The notes beneath the pieces were generated by a model. The model searched no databases and was not told the origin of the DNA. It saw only the letters and a list, made by a program, of their open reading frames with translations. The position numbers and the translations under genes are program-made. Positions 20,277 through 30,826 of a stretch of DNA of 64,000 nt are shown here, piece after piece; within the stretch, counting starts at the first letter, position 1; each line of letters starts with the position of its first letter. The stretch lies in NCBI GenBank assembly GCA_029379385.1, contig CM055607.1, positions 28,517,235 to 28,581,234 of the forward strand, in the 5' to 3' direction. This DNA is from Quillaja saponaria (lineage: Eukaryota > Streptophyta > Magnoliopsida > Fabales > Quillajaceae).

Positions 20277-22817
20277 CTAATAATCTGCATATAGAACTTT
20301 AACACATGGAATATGAGCTATCTTGGACAAATCAGCACCTGTTTCTGGATACAAACCAGGACAACTGACAATCCGCAGCTCTTCCAAGGAAGTGAGATGG
20401 TCCATCCCATCAGGCAGAGACAACAATTTTGGACATCTGGAAATTGAAAGCTTCTGGAGTGATCTGAGATTTATAAACCACTCTGGCAGTGCAGCAAAAT
20501 TGGGACAACCCTCAATCTGTATGGTTTGTAAAGTGGTAGCAGACTGAAGCCAGGGAGGTAAAGCAACCAACCTTGGCAATTTCTCAAGATGCAATATTTG
20601 AAGATTTAATCCCAAGTACTGATTTTCTTCCCCTTCTACAGACATATCAAACTTTTTACAATTCGAAATTATTAGATGCTGTAAAGCTGTTAGATTCGTG
20701 ATACCATGGGGCAAGGACTTCAGATTTTCACAGGATTCAATTTTCAATGTCCGAAGGTTGGTCAACAGTTGCAATTCAAACAGAGATGCTAAATTATTAC
20801 ATCGTGTCACAACCAAACCTCTAAGAGAACATAAGGACCCAATTCCCGTCTCCCTAAGAAAGCTTTGTTTTGTGGTTAAATGCAAAAGTCTGAGGCTAAT
20901 CAAGTTTCCCATATCTCTGGGCAGTTCTTCAAGCTCCACACAATTATTCACTGACAGAACTTGCAAATTTTGTAATTTGCAAATAGAATCTGGAAGCCTT
21001 TTGATTGTCAGATTACGAGAAATATCAAGTACCCTCAAATGTTTCATTTTACCGACGGATTGTGGCAACACATCAAATGTGGAATCGCTTAGATCCAACA
21101 CCCGCAAGCATTTAAAATTCAATACACATCTGCGCAGAAATGATTCACTGTAAGGTCCCAATCCTTCAATTGGAAAATAAATGGTCCTCAAATTCTCAAA
21201 GTTGGGGAACAATGCTTGGTCAGGAAAATCACTTTCACTTGTAAGAAATGACAAATGGCGAGCTCTTCGAGCCCCTGCAATATTTTGGGCACCAGGCTGA
21301 ATTGTTAAGCACTCACCTTTTGCAACAAATAATGCTAGATCATGTAATTTAAACACATAAATTTTTCCATAATCCTCAAAATCTTGAAAGAAAGATCTTG
21401 AACATAGCTCGTTTATATATTGCATTCCAATGTCTTCCAATTCCTGATTCTCGTCAGGTGATCGAAGCAGATCGTGTGCCATCCAAATATGAATCAACTC
21501 GATACTTTCAAATTCGTAATCCTTGGGAAAAATTGCACAACATGCAAAACATTGCTTCAAGTAGGATGGCATTTGATCATAGCTTAATTTAAGAGCAGGT
21601 AAAATATCGTCTTCCTTTTGTTTTAATTTCCATATCTCATTATCCCTCACAAATATCCAATCACGTTCATCTGTTTTTGAAAAGAGTAGACTGCCTAATG
21701 TCCTCACTGCCAAAGGAACCCCTCCACATTTTTTCACAATCTCTGTTGCAATCTCCATCAGATTTGGATATTTTCTCTCCAGTCTTTCTTTAAAAGCCCA
21801 TTTTACAAACAAAGCCAAGCAATCCTGTTGTGGAAGAACTTCTAACTTGTACGTAGGAACAGTTTCAACCATGGCAGCGATTGAGTTACTACGGGTGGTC
21901 ACCATGATTTTACTTCCATGAGCACCTCCTCTTAACAAATCTGTCAACTCAATCCATTTACTACGATCCTCATTCCACACGTCATCTAAGACGAGTAAGA
22001 ACTTTTGATCATTCAGAGTAGCCCTTAATCTAGTTTGCAATTGGTCAGGATCTAAGTCATTAACATTCTCATGGAAAGCAGACTTGATGATTTTTGTCAT
22101 TAATACCTTAAGGTCAAAATCATCGGATACACACACCCACAATCTCATTTGAAAATGTTGAGCTACCCTTTCATCATTGAACACCAATTTTGCTAGTGTT
22201 GTCTTTCCTAGACCTCCAATTCCCACTATAGGAACCACAGAGACACTTCTACTATGATCACCGTGCATCAGAAGGTGTTCCACAATCTTTTCTTTATCAT
22301 CATCCCTTCCTAAGACATCTGAAGCATTCACAAAGGAATGAGTCATCTCCCTCCCATGCACAATTCGTCTATCAACAACATTTTCCACAAGATAATGAAA
22401 TTTGATCTTATCAGCTGCAATCTCATCCAATTTCTCTCTAATTTCTTTAATTTTATGAGCCATCCTAATACGGAATGCCAATGAATTGGAGCTTGAAAAG
22501 AAGTGGCGTACCTTACTTCTGGTGCTTCCACAAGTTTTAACAACTTGCTTCCGCAAAGCTTGGCATTCAAATTCATCGAACACATCCTCTGCGTTAGAGA
22601 ATACGTCCTTAAGCTGCCCCAGCCACACACGCAAAGCGTGGTTGTGTTCCTGCTTCTCCTCAGCATCCAAGAGCACGGCACTGACATTAGACAGAGTGCG
22701 TTCCAGTCTTTGAAGATCGTGGTGCACAACCCACACCAAGCTAGCTTCTCCGTAAGCGAGGGTTCCGATCTTCCCCAACACTATTTGAGCTATGTTGAAC
22801 AGAAATGTTTCGGCCAT
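20277..22817 (-). CDS. NLR-4: intact CC-NB-ARC-LRR disease resistance protein (RGA-like), 846 aa
   Basis: Recent duplicate of NLR-2 with the same domain order: Rx-type coiled coil, complete NB-ARC (GIGGLGKTT, LLVLDDVW, SKIMVTTRS, GGVPLA, CFACCAIFPKDYEF) and LRRs ending KVLYADY. Clear differences are WVVHHDL for WGVHHDL, EDVFDEFECQ in place of EDVLDEFECE, three residues fewer just before the P-loop, and four residues fewer directly after LHD (KLHDLALF where NLR-2 has KLHDLAHDLALF). The last change is a 12-bp deletion between two CTAGATCATG words. LRR substitutions are few. The reading frame is open from the shared MAETFLF start. It is probably expressed, but the deletion beside the MHD-equivalent may change switching behaviour. 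Confidence 0.95.
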   Translation of the reverse strand: MAETFLFNIAQIVLGKIGTLAYGEASLVWVVHHDLQRLERTLSNVSAVLLDAEEKQEHNHALRVWLGQLKDVFSNAEDVFDEFECQALRKQVVKTCGSTRSKVRHFFSSSNSLAFRIRMAHKIKEIREKLDEIAADKIKFHYLVENVVDRRIVHGREMTHSFVNASDVLGRDDDKEKIVEHLLMHGDHSRSVSVVPIVGIGGLGKTTLAKLVFNDERVAQHFQMRLWVCVSDDFDLKVLMTKIIKSAFHENVNDLDPDQLQTRLRATLNDQKFLLVLDDVWNEDRSKWIELTDLLRGGAHGSKIMVTTRSNSIAAMVETVPTYKLEVLPQQDCLALFVKWAFKERLERKYPNLMEIATEIVKKCGGVPLAVRTLGSLLFSKTDERDWIFVRDNEIWKLKQKEDDILPALKLSYDQMPSYLKQCFACCAIFPKDYEFESIELIHIWMAHDLLRSPDENQELEDIGMQYINELCSRSFFQDFEDYGKIYVFKLHDLALFVAKGECLTIQPGAQNIAGARRARHLSFLTSESDFPDQALFPNFENLRTIYFPIEGLGPYSESFLRRCVLNFKCLRVLDLSDSTFDVLPQSVGKMKHLRVLDISRNLTIKRLPDSICKLQNLQVLSVNNCVELEELPRDMGNLISLRLLHLTTKQSFLRETGIGSLCSLRGLVVTRCNNLASLFELQLLTNLRTLKIESCENLKSLPHGITNLTALQHLIISNCKKFDMSVEGEENQYLGLNLQILHLEKLPRLVALPPWLQSATTLQTIQIEGCPNFAALPEWFINLRSLQKLSISRCPKLLSLPDGMDHLTSLEELRIVSCPGLYPETGADLSKIAHIPCVKVLYADY

Positions 22818-22904
22818 GGTAATCGTTGTTGAACTATTGAGAAAACGAGTGGTGGGTTTGAGCCATTACATTAGGGACGTTGCTTCTCATAATTCAATAC
22901 TTTT

Positions 22905-22910
22905 GGTCAA
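22905..22910 (-). promoter_or_regulatory. W-box (TTGACC) upstream of NLR-4
   Basis: TTGACC on the minus strand, 88 bp before the NLR-4 start, the same spacing as in NLR-2. WRKY factors bind this core. Confidence 0.45.
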
Positions 22911-23070
22911 CTCTGGCACCCTTAAGAAATTCAACAGTGAAATTTTGTTTTTTGTTTTTTTTAATTATTTATCAGTATATTGTTTTGCTAGATAATTTCT
23001 TTTCTTTTTTTTAATGTTCTTGATTAAGAAAACTTGAGTATCAAATTAAGGAAATATGAATTCTTTTATC

Positions 23071-24447
23071 TATGTGAACTTAGAAACCAAATTTTAAAGA
23101 ATACCACAATTCTTTTTCTCCTTAATTTTTTTTTTTCATAAAAATACAAAATATCTTCATGGGTAGGTTGTAGCCGTCTAATGTTTATCTCTATTGGTTG
23201 AAAAGAGAGCCTAATCAAATATAAAATCTTTTGTTTACCGAACGTATACATTCTGTCCAAGTGTAGAAATTGATTTCTCAGTGGGCCCGTAAATCTTGTT
23301 GCTCTGGGAGAATGAAAGTTTCTCCCGGTACTAGAGGGTAAATTTGCTCACATCAAGTGGTGGAAAAGTTTGAACAGTGCAAGATTAGGGATGAAAAATC
23401 ATGATGTTCAATTAGAATAGAAGAATTGACCTGAAGTTAGGAAGTTCGAGAATAGCATTTATACGAATAACATGGTCCAAGTAGTTTTTAGAATCTCTTG
23501 AAAAAGAATTTCAGTATAGTTTTCTCAAATCGAATGCTTGGAAAATAAAATTGATAAAAGGGAGGGAGAGTATAGTGTTTGGATTGCTAGAACTGTCTAA
23601 AAATAGTGAATCTTACTAAAGAAATTGTGAAATAAAAATTTTCAAATTATGTTGTCTCGTTTTTAAAAGGGTTAGTTTGAGAGAAGAAGGAGATGGCCAA
23701 CCATCATAAACATTTCAGTTTTCGAGAAACACATGGACACAAGACTAATAAAGTGCTGGTACGAAGAAATTTTGAATTCCTATAGCTTCTATACCAAACG
23801 CTTGTTTTATTAAGTCCATATTACCCTTCGACAAAGGGTTATATGGAGGAGCATTTTGATATTTTTAAAAAATTAAATTGTTACACGTTGAATTTGAGTC
23901 CAGTTACACTAATTGAAAGAGAATTTGGTCATGGTAGAATAGGAAACCGAATGACTAATTGTGGTTAAAGATGATAGAGAAATTGATTATTAGATTAAAG
24001 ATCAATTATTGAATAGTTTGTTATGATTATTTAAGAATTGCTATTAAATTCAAATTACCTCATAAAGAATCAATAACCAATCAAGCAAGTTAATTACAAT
24101 GGTTAGAAAAACTCGAACAAAGATAACATTTTACAGTGTTGTTGACTTGTTTCGTTTTCATAAATCATTGAATTAAATGTCAAAAATTTTCTACAAGAAC
24201 CAAGTTAAATACAGTGGTTAGAAAAACTCGAACAAAACTCAAAATTGGTTAGATGGCGTGGTAAAAAGTGTTTCATCCTAGGGACGGATCAAAGATTTGA
24301 ATTCCTTATTTGTTACTTGGAAAGAGGTACAAACTTTTAACTTTCAGGAATACTGATAGTAATACAAAAAAAAAAAAAAACTCGAACAAAGGTAACATTT
24401 GTCTCATGAAAATTTAAAAATAAAGTCAGCCCTGGGATACTGATAGT
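23071..24447. other. Intergenic DNA left of NLR-5, no gene
   Basis: 23,071-23,320 belongs to the promoter block shared with NLR-3. Beyond it the sequence is AT-rich. The phrase GGTTAGAAAAACTCGAACAAA is repeated at about 24,100 and 24,215, and 'CTCGAACAAAGxTAACATTT' recurs at 24,386. 'GGxATACTGATAGTAAT' occurs at 24,345 and 24,436, beside the broken end of NLR-5. No gene is seen. Confidence 0.4.
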
Positions 24448-25773
24448 AATCAACTCAATGTTATCGAATTCATAATCACATGGGAAAATTGAACAAGCAA
24501 CAAAACATTGCTTCAAGTAGGATGGCATTTGATTGTAACTCATTAAGAGCAGACAAAATGCCATCTTCCCCTTGTTCTAGTTTCCATTTCTCACTGTCCC
24601 TGACAAATATCCAATCGCATTGCTCTATTTTCGAGAAGAGTAGACTCCCTAATGTTCTCACTGCCAAAGGAACCCCTCCACATTTTTTCACTATCTCATT
24701 CCCAATCTTTACAAGATCTGGATATTGCTTCTCTTGTCCTTCTTTAAATGCCCATTTGACAAACAAAGACAAACAATCTTTTTGAGGAAGACATACTAAC
24801 ATGTAGGTAGGAACAGTGCCCATCATAGAAGCAACTGAGCTACTACCGTGGTGACTAAGATTTTACTTCCTCTAGCACCTCCTTTTAACAAGTCACTCAG
24901 CTCAATCCATTTGCTACGTTCCTCCTCTCAAATGTCATCTAAGACTAGGAGGAACCTAAGGCCGTTGAGAGTAGTCCGTAAGCGAGTTTGCAAGTGATCA
25001 GGACCCAAGTCACTAATATTCTCATGGGAAGCTGACTTGATAATTTTGAACATTAATTGCTGAACATCGAAATCATCGGATACACACACCCACCCTTTTA
25101 GTTCAAAATGCTCATTTACCCTTTTATCGTTGAACACCAATTTTGCAAGTGTTGTCTCTCCTAGACCTTCAATTCCCATTATAGGAATGACAGAGACAGT
25201 TCTACTGTCATCAGCATCTTCTGGTTGCCCCATAAGATGTTCACCAATCTTTTCTTTATCATTATTCCTTTCTCCATTCCTATGATATCTGACGCATTCA
25301 CAAAAGAATGGGTCATCTCCCTCCTACGCACAATTCTTCTATCAATAACATTCTCCACAAGATAGTGAAATTTGACCTTATCAGCTGCAATCTCATCCAA
25401 TTTTACTCTAATTTCTTTAATTTTATGATTCATCCTCATACGAAATGCCAAAGGATTAGAGCTTGAAAAGAAATGGCGTCTCTTCGTTCTGGTGCTACCA
25501 CGGATTTGGACCACTCTCTTCCAAAGAGCTTCGTATTCGAATTCATCGAGACATCTTGACATCTTTAAGCTGTCCCAGCCACACACGCAAAGCGTGGTTA
25601 TGTTCATGCTTCTCTTCCGCGTCCAAAAGCACTGCTCTTACGCTATCCAGAGTTCGCTCAAGCCTTTTAAGATCGTCGTGAACACCCCAAACCAAGTATA
25701 CTTCTTCATGAGCAAGGGAACCAAGCTTCTCTAGCAATGAATGTGCTATGTTTAACAGAAACGATTCGGCCAT
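24448..25773 (-). pseudogene. NLR-5: truncated CC-NB-ARC pseudogene
   Basis: The fragment starts at MAESFLLNIAHSLLEK (ATG at 25,773) and runs through the coiled coil and NB-ARC, ending abruptly after RNBS-D at the FDNIELI position, with no LRR. It has many faults. About 35 bp of the AEDVLDEFE region is shortened. The P-loop reads GIEGLGETT, so the ATP-binding lysine is lost. The frame breaks near 25,245; TGG becomes TGA just after kinase-2 (about 24,930); and another frame break lies near 24,843. It cannot make a working receptor. In sequence it is close to NLR-1 in the NB-ARC half (SALMLSYNQMPSYLKQCFVACSIFP-like block). Confidence 0.9.
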
Positions 25774-27479
25774 TTTTGATATTTGGGACTTGATAAAGAG
25801 AGTAGAAAAGAGATTAACGTAGAGTGATGTTGAAGAAATCAAGATTCTTAGAAAATGAAGATAAATGACTTTAGGAAGGATCGTCCCTTATGACCATACC
25901 TTCTTAGAAAAAATTGTTAAAAATTTAAAATGGTGTCAAATTTTCTTCGGGTTTGAAAATATATTGCGTGAAAGAAGGGGTTTTCAAGTCTACTCACGAA
26001 ATCAGACAAAGCTGGCCGAGGACTGAGGACGTGTCTGCATGGCTGTGGAAGTGCTTGTGGAGGGGGACGTGTCAACATGGGGTAAAATTTTCTTCGGGGG
26101 TTTGAAAATCCTATCATCATCGATCGAGCTTCAGATTGCTTTTTATATTTGGGGTGCGTGTAAAGTCTTTTTCATCGCTTGCTCTTAAAATTATTTTTGA
26201 ATGTATTTTATTATTAGCCCGTAAGATAATTTTAAAGGTAACAAACTTTTCATGTAATAAATATTTTTATTTAAAAAATTAAGAATTTGTGGTCTTTAAA
26301 ATTTTACACACTAATAATAATAAAAATTTACACACTTCTAAAAAAACACACATAAAAACAAAAATTTATATGCTAATAAAAAAATACACCCGAAAAAAGA
26401 CTTTATACGCTTGAACCAGCAATTTCCAGTTTGGAAATTTGCTTTTCCCATATTGATTTTCAAGGCAAAACTCATCATTATTGAGATGCATGCAACAAGT
26501 AATTTGTCTATCTTCTAGGCTCTAGCTAGTGTACCTAAATACTTTCTAGTTTTCAATTGCAGAATGTTTACTAGTTCCCAATTCTCAACCCTACAAGTTC
26601 ATGATATTTTATGTACTCTGAATGAAATCCAAGCTAAAGTTTCCAAATTTATAGAGAGAGAGAAAGGAATCATTTATAAAGCAATAGAAAGAGTAGAACT
26701 ACGTACAAACACTAGGTTGACAAACCAAAGTTGTTCTAATCAAATATAACAACAGACAACAGAGCGAAGATATACTGCTAAGTAACATGACTACAAGAAG
26801 CCAGCATCTGCATTAGTCAAGTGCGAACCTCCAGCAGCCTGCAAGTTCTATTCGGCTGATCCAACTGCCATTAATTACAGATTGAGCACCTCTCCTTCCT
26901 CAGAAAAATCACTCCTGTTATCTCTTTCTTTCTATCATTAGGCTTGAATTTTGGTTGTGAATTACTTTTGGAAGAAATTACGTTGTTGAGAAAGAAATGT
27001 CAACAACAGAATCAGCATATGATCTCTTGGAGCTTTTTACTTCATCTTTTACAGATAACATAAAGGTTTTCTGGTAGAAGTATTTATCAAGTTCATCTAG
27101 AATTATACCTGGACAAAAGGAATCCAATTCCATCAATATCACAAGTTGTTAGATACATTTTTTACAATCATTGAAAGAACACAATGTACTAATCAAAAGC
27201 ATATTACTTGCATATCATCATTTCTGATTCGGAGTTGCCATTGGAACTTCATAAACAAAAATAGGCAAGCTGAATTGTTACACCTTCTCCGTGGAAGATC
27301 CCTTTGAAACCTTAATATTCAAGGGAAAAAAACTCAGAGCACAAAAGACTTCGCACAAAAGAAAAGGATAGAGATAATATATGCACACATTCAACCACAG
27401 AATCATCTTGACGCAATACACATGTACTTGAATATATCATAATGATTGTTCCCCTCGTCCTTTTTCTCCTCAACACCCA
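25774..27479. other. Intergenic DNA, no gene
   Basis: No coding gene is supported. A direct repeat of 'AAAATTTTCTTCGGG...TTTGAAAAT' lies at about 25,934 and 26,083. The stretch 26,760-27,420 resembles the 3' flanks of NLR-2 and NLR-3 (GCCAGCATCTGC, CAACAACAGAATCAGCA, CTTTTACAGATAACAT), which fits the orphan LRR tail just to its right. Confidence 0.4.
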
Positions 27480-27900
27480 TCCTCCAAAACAGGCTTCTCT
27501 TCTGCTAAAATAATAAACAAATAAATATGAAATCTTGTAATTATAACAATCTTATTCCGGAACCTCAAAAAAGAACACTTATGCTCACCTAAATCATTGT
27601 GTCTCTTCAATTAGAACTGTTGAGATATGGGCTATCTCTGACCAATAAGCACCTATTTCTCAGTTATATCTGCTTTACAATCTAGGACAACCAGCAATCC
27701 TCATATCTTCTAGGTAAGTTAGATGATCCAATCCATCAAGCAGAGACAACAATTTCAGGCATCTGGTAATAGAAAGCTTTCGGAGTGATCCAAGATTTAT
27801 AAGCCACTCTAGCAGCTCAGCAAAAATGGGACAACACTCAATCTGTATGGTTTGTATAGTGGTAGGAGATTGAACCAGGGAGGCAAGGCCAATAATCTGT
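27480..27900 (-). pseudogene. Orphan LRR tail of a lost NLR
   Basis: Bases 27,595-27,900 match the last LRR coding part of the cluster genes (compare 7030-7270 and 13,745-14,000) but with stops and indels. The left side keeps a splice donor (GTGAGC at about 27,590) and an acceptor followed by CAGAAGAGAAGCCTGTTTTGG near 27,510. These match the small final exon of NLR-3. Homology ends near 27,895. It is the 3' end of a receptor gene whose other parts are gone. Confidence 0.65.
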
Positions 27901-28259
27901 TATTGCCTTCGTTCCTTGTCTCTATTGCTCTCTCTCGCGACCTACCATTCCAAACAGGTGAGAGTATAAACAAAAAGTTCTTTCAAACAAAACCACAAAA
28001 CAAAGTAGAAAGAAAAAGAAGTTAATGATGTTTAACTTTGAAGAGGCAGTATAGTTTGCTCATCAAAGACAAGTTGAATATCAATTTTTCCCTCGATTAT
28101 AACTTTGTGATGATAAAAATTGTATTTTTCCACCATTTTGATCAATTTTCCAAATTAATGATCAAATCTTACCAATGAAAACAAAAATGATAAATATAAA
28201 AACATTTTTTATTACAGGAATATTAGAAAGAAATTCAGCCGTACCTAATCTATATTTCT

Positions 28260-30826
28260 CTATTGAATTACAACTTGCTGGACATGAGCTATCTTGGACC
28301 AATCTGGACCTGTTTCCCTATTGTATCTACCGTGCAGTGCAGGACAGTCTCCAATATTCAGGACTTCCAAGGAATTGAGATGATCCACTCTGTCTGGCAG
28401 AGACAACAACTTCATGCATGTGGAAATGCAAAGCTTTTGGATCAATGTGAAATCTGGAAGCCAGTGGTACTGCAACAAAATTGGGGCAGTCAACAATCTC
28501 CATGGTTTTTAAAGTGTTGGCAGATCCTTGAAGCCATTTAGGCAATGTCACCAACTGAGGCAATTTCTCAACATACAACGTTTGCAGCTGACTATTATCT
28601 TTTCCTTTTTCTCCTGACAGATCAAGCTTTTCACAATTTACAATACACAGATGCGGTAAAGCACCTGCTAGATGCTTCATACTGTTGGGTAAGGAATTTA
28701 GATTTCTACAAGAATCAATCACCACTGTTTGAAGTTCGGTTAGTTGTTGCACTTCAAAAAGGTTTGTTCAATTTTCACAACTACTGAGGGCTAAGTATTG
28801 AAGAGAGTGTAAGGATCCGATTTCTTGCTCTGCAAGAAAGGACTGTTTTGTGGTTACTTCCAAATATCTGAGGTTAATCAGGTTCCTCATGTCTCTGGGC
28901 AATTCTTCAAGCTCCATACATCCAATCAATTTCAAAACTTGCAAATTTTGTAACTTGCAAACAGAATCTGGAAGTCTTTTGATTCTCTTGTTATGTGAAA
29001 TATCTAGATATCTCAAAAGTTTTAATTTGCCAACTGATTTCGGCAACACCCAACACCTCAAAAGCAGAATCACTCAGATCCAACAACCGCAAACATTTGG
29101 AACTAAAAACAAATGAATGCAAAAATGAGTCACTGGAAAGTCCCACTCCTTCAATTGGAAAATAAATGGTGCGCAAACTCTCAAACTTGAGGTAGATTGC
29201 TTGGTCAGCTAGTAAATCAATTTCACTTACAAGAAATGATAAATGTCTAACTTTTCCTGTTCTAAACTTATTTTGACTGAGTGACTGAACTGTTAAGCAC
29301 TCACCTTTTTCTACAAATAATGCTAAATCATGGGCCAAATCATGCATTCTCAACTTGTAATAGTGTCCACAATTCTCAAAATCTTGAAAGAAAGATCTTG
29401 AACATAGCTCGTGCATATATTTTATCCCAATTTCTTCCAAGTTTTGGTTTTCATTGGACAACGGAATGAGACCATGAGCGATCCAAAAATAAATCAACTC
29501 AACACTACTGAAATCAAATTTTTTGGGAAACATTGAACAACATGCGTAACATTGTTTCAAGGAGGATGGCATTTCATCGTACCTCAATTTCAGAGCAGGC
29601 AAAATGTCATTTTGCTGGTGTTCTAATTTCCATATCTCATTGTCCCTTACATATAACCAATCACGTTTGTCCGTTTTTGAATAAAGTTGACTTGCGAATG
29701 TTCTCACTGCCAAAGGAACCCATCCACATCTTTTAACAATTTCATTTCCAATCTCAACAAGTCCAGGATATTGTTTCTCCTCTCCTTCTCTAAATGCCCA
29801 TTTCAGTAACAAAGACAAGCATTCCATTTGGGTAAGACCTTCTAACTTGTATGCAGGAACAGAACCCATCATTGAAGCAATGAAGCTACTACGTGTGGTC
29901 AATAAGATTTTAACACTTCTTTTAGCACATTCTTTAAACAAATCTCCCAACTCCATCCATTTTCTACGATCCTCATTCCAAACATCATCTAACACAAGCA
30001 GGAACCTTTTATCACAAAGAGTAGATCTTAAACGAGTCTGCAATTGGTCGGGTTCAAAGTCACTAAAATTTTCATGGCAAGCAGATCTGATAATTTTAAT
30101 CATTAGTTGCTTAAGGTCAAAATCCTCAGATACACAAACCCACATTTTCAACCAAAGCTTCCAACAATTCTTTCATCATTGAACACCAATTTAGCAAGCG
30201 TTGTCTTTCCTATACCTCCAATTCCCACTATGGGAATCACAGAGACAACACTATTATGAGCACCATCATTTGGGTTCACCAGAATATGTTCAACAATCTT
30301 TTTTTTATCATTATCCCTTCCTATGACATCTGAAGCGTCTACAAAGGAATGACTTAACTCCTTCCTTTGGACAACACGTCTATCAAAAACATTCTCCACA
30401 AGATGAAATTTTGCCTTATCAGCTGCAATATCATCTAATCTTTTTTGTGATTTCTTTAATTTTGTGACCCATTTTAAGGCGAAATACCACCGGATTAGAG
30501 CTTGAAAAGAAATGGCGTACCTTCCTTTTGGTGCTTCCATGAATTTTGACCACTTTCTTCCGCAAAGCTTGGAATTCAAATTCATCCAACACATCTTCTG
30601 CAGCAGAAAAGACATCCTTAAGCTGACACAACCACACGCGCAAGGCGTGGTTATGTTCTTGCTTCTCTTCAGCATCCAAGAGAACTGCTCTGATGTTAGC
30701 CAAAGTGTGTTCAAGCCTTAGAAGATCGTCGTGCAAACCCCAGACCAAGCAAACTTCTTGGTAAGCAAGGGAACCAAGCTTCTCCAGCAATGAATGAGCG
30801 AAGCTGAAGATGAATGATTCCGCCAT
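28260..30826 (-). pseudogene. NLR-6: CC-NB-ARC-LRR with several frameshifts
   Basis: The full domain order is present from MAESFIFSFAHSLLEK (ATG at 30,826) to the LRR end near 28,260. NB-ARC motifs are good: GIGGIGKTT, LLVLDDVW, ILLTTRS, GWVPLA in place of GGVPLA, CYACCSMFPKKF, and a canonical MHD in RMHDLAHDLA, unlike the LHD of the siblings. The frame breaks near 30,445 (extra base in a T-run), 30,155 (one base missing before MWVCVSED), 29,050 (7-bp tandem duplication of CCAACAC) and 28,480, and a TGA follows CEN near 28,768. The longest open part, 28,991-30,151, covers most of NB-ARC. With this many breaks it is almost certainly a pseudogene; a poor consensus is less likely because nearby genes are clean. 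Confidence 0.88.

Larger units (their letters stand above)
18711..23070. repeat. Duplicated block, copy B (with NLR-4)
   Basis: Partner of 5358-9805 in the same orientation. It contains the shortened 165-bp repeat unit, the copia relic, the 3' flank, NLR-4 and its promoter. Compared with copy A it has lost about 60 bp near 18,785 and has small indels throughout. The left edge joins the NLR-3 promoter block directly, which marks the recombination junction. Confidence 0.8.
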
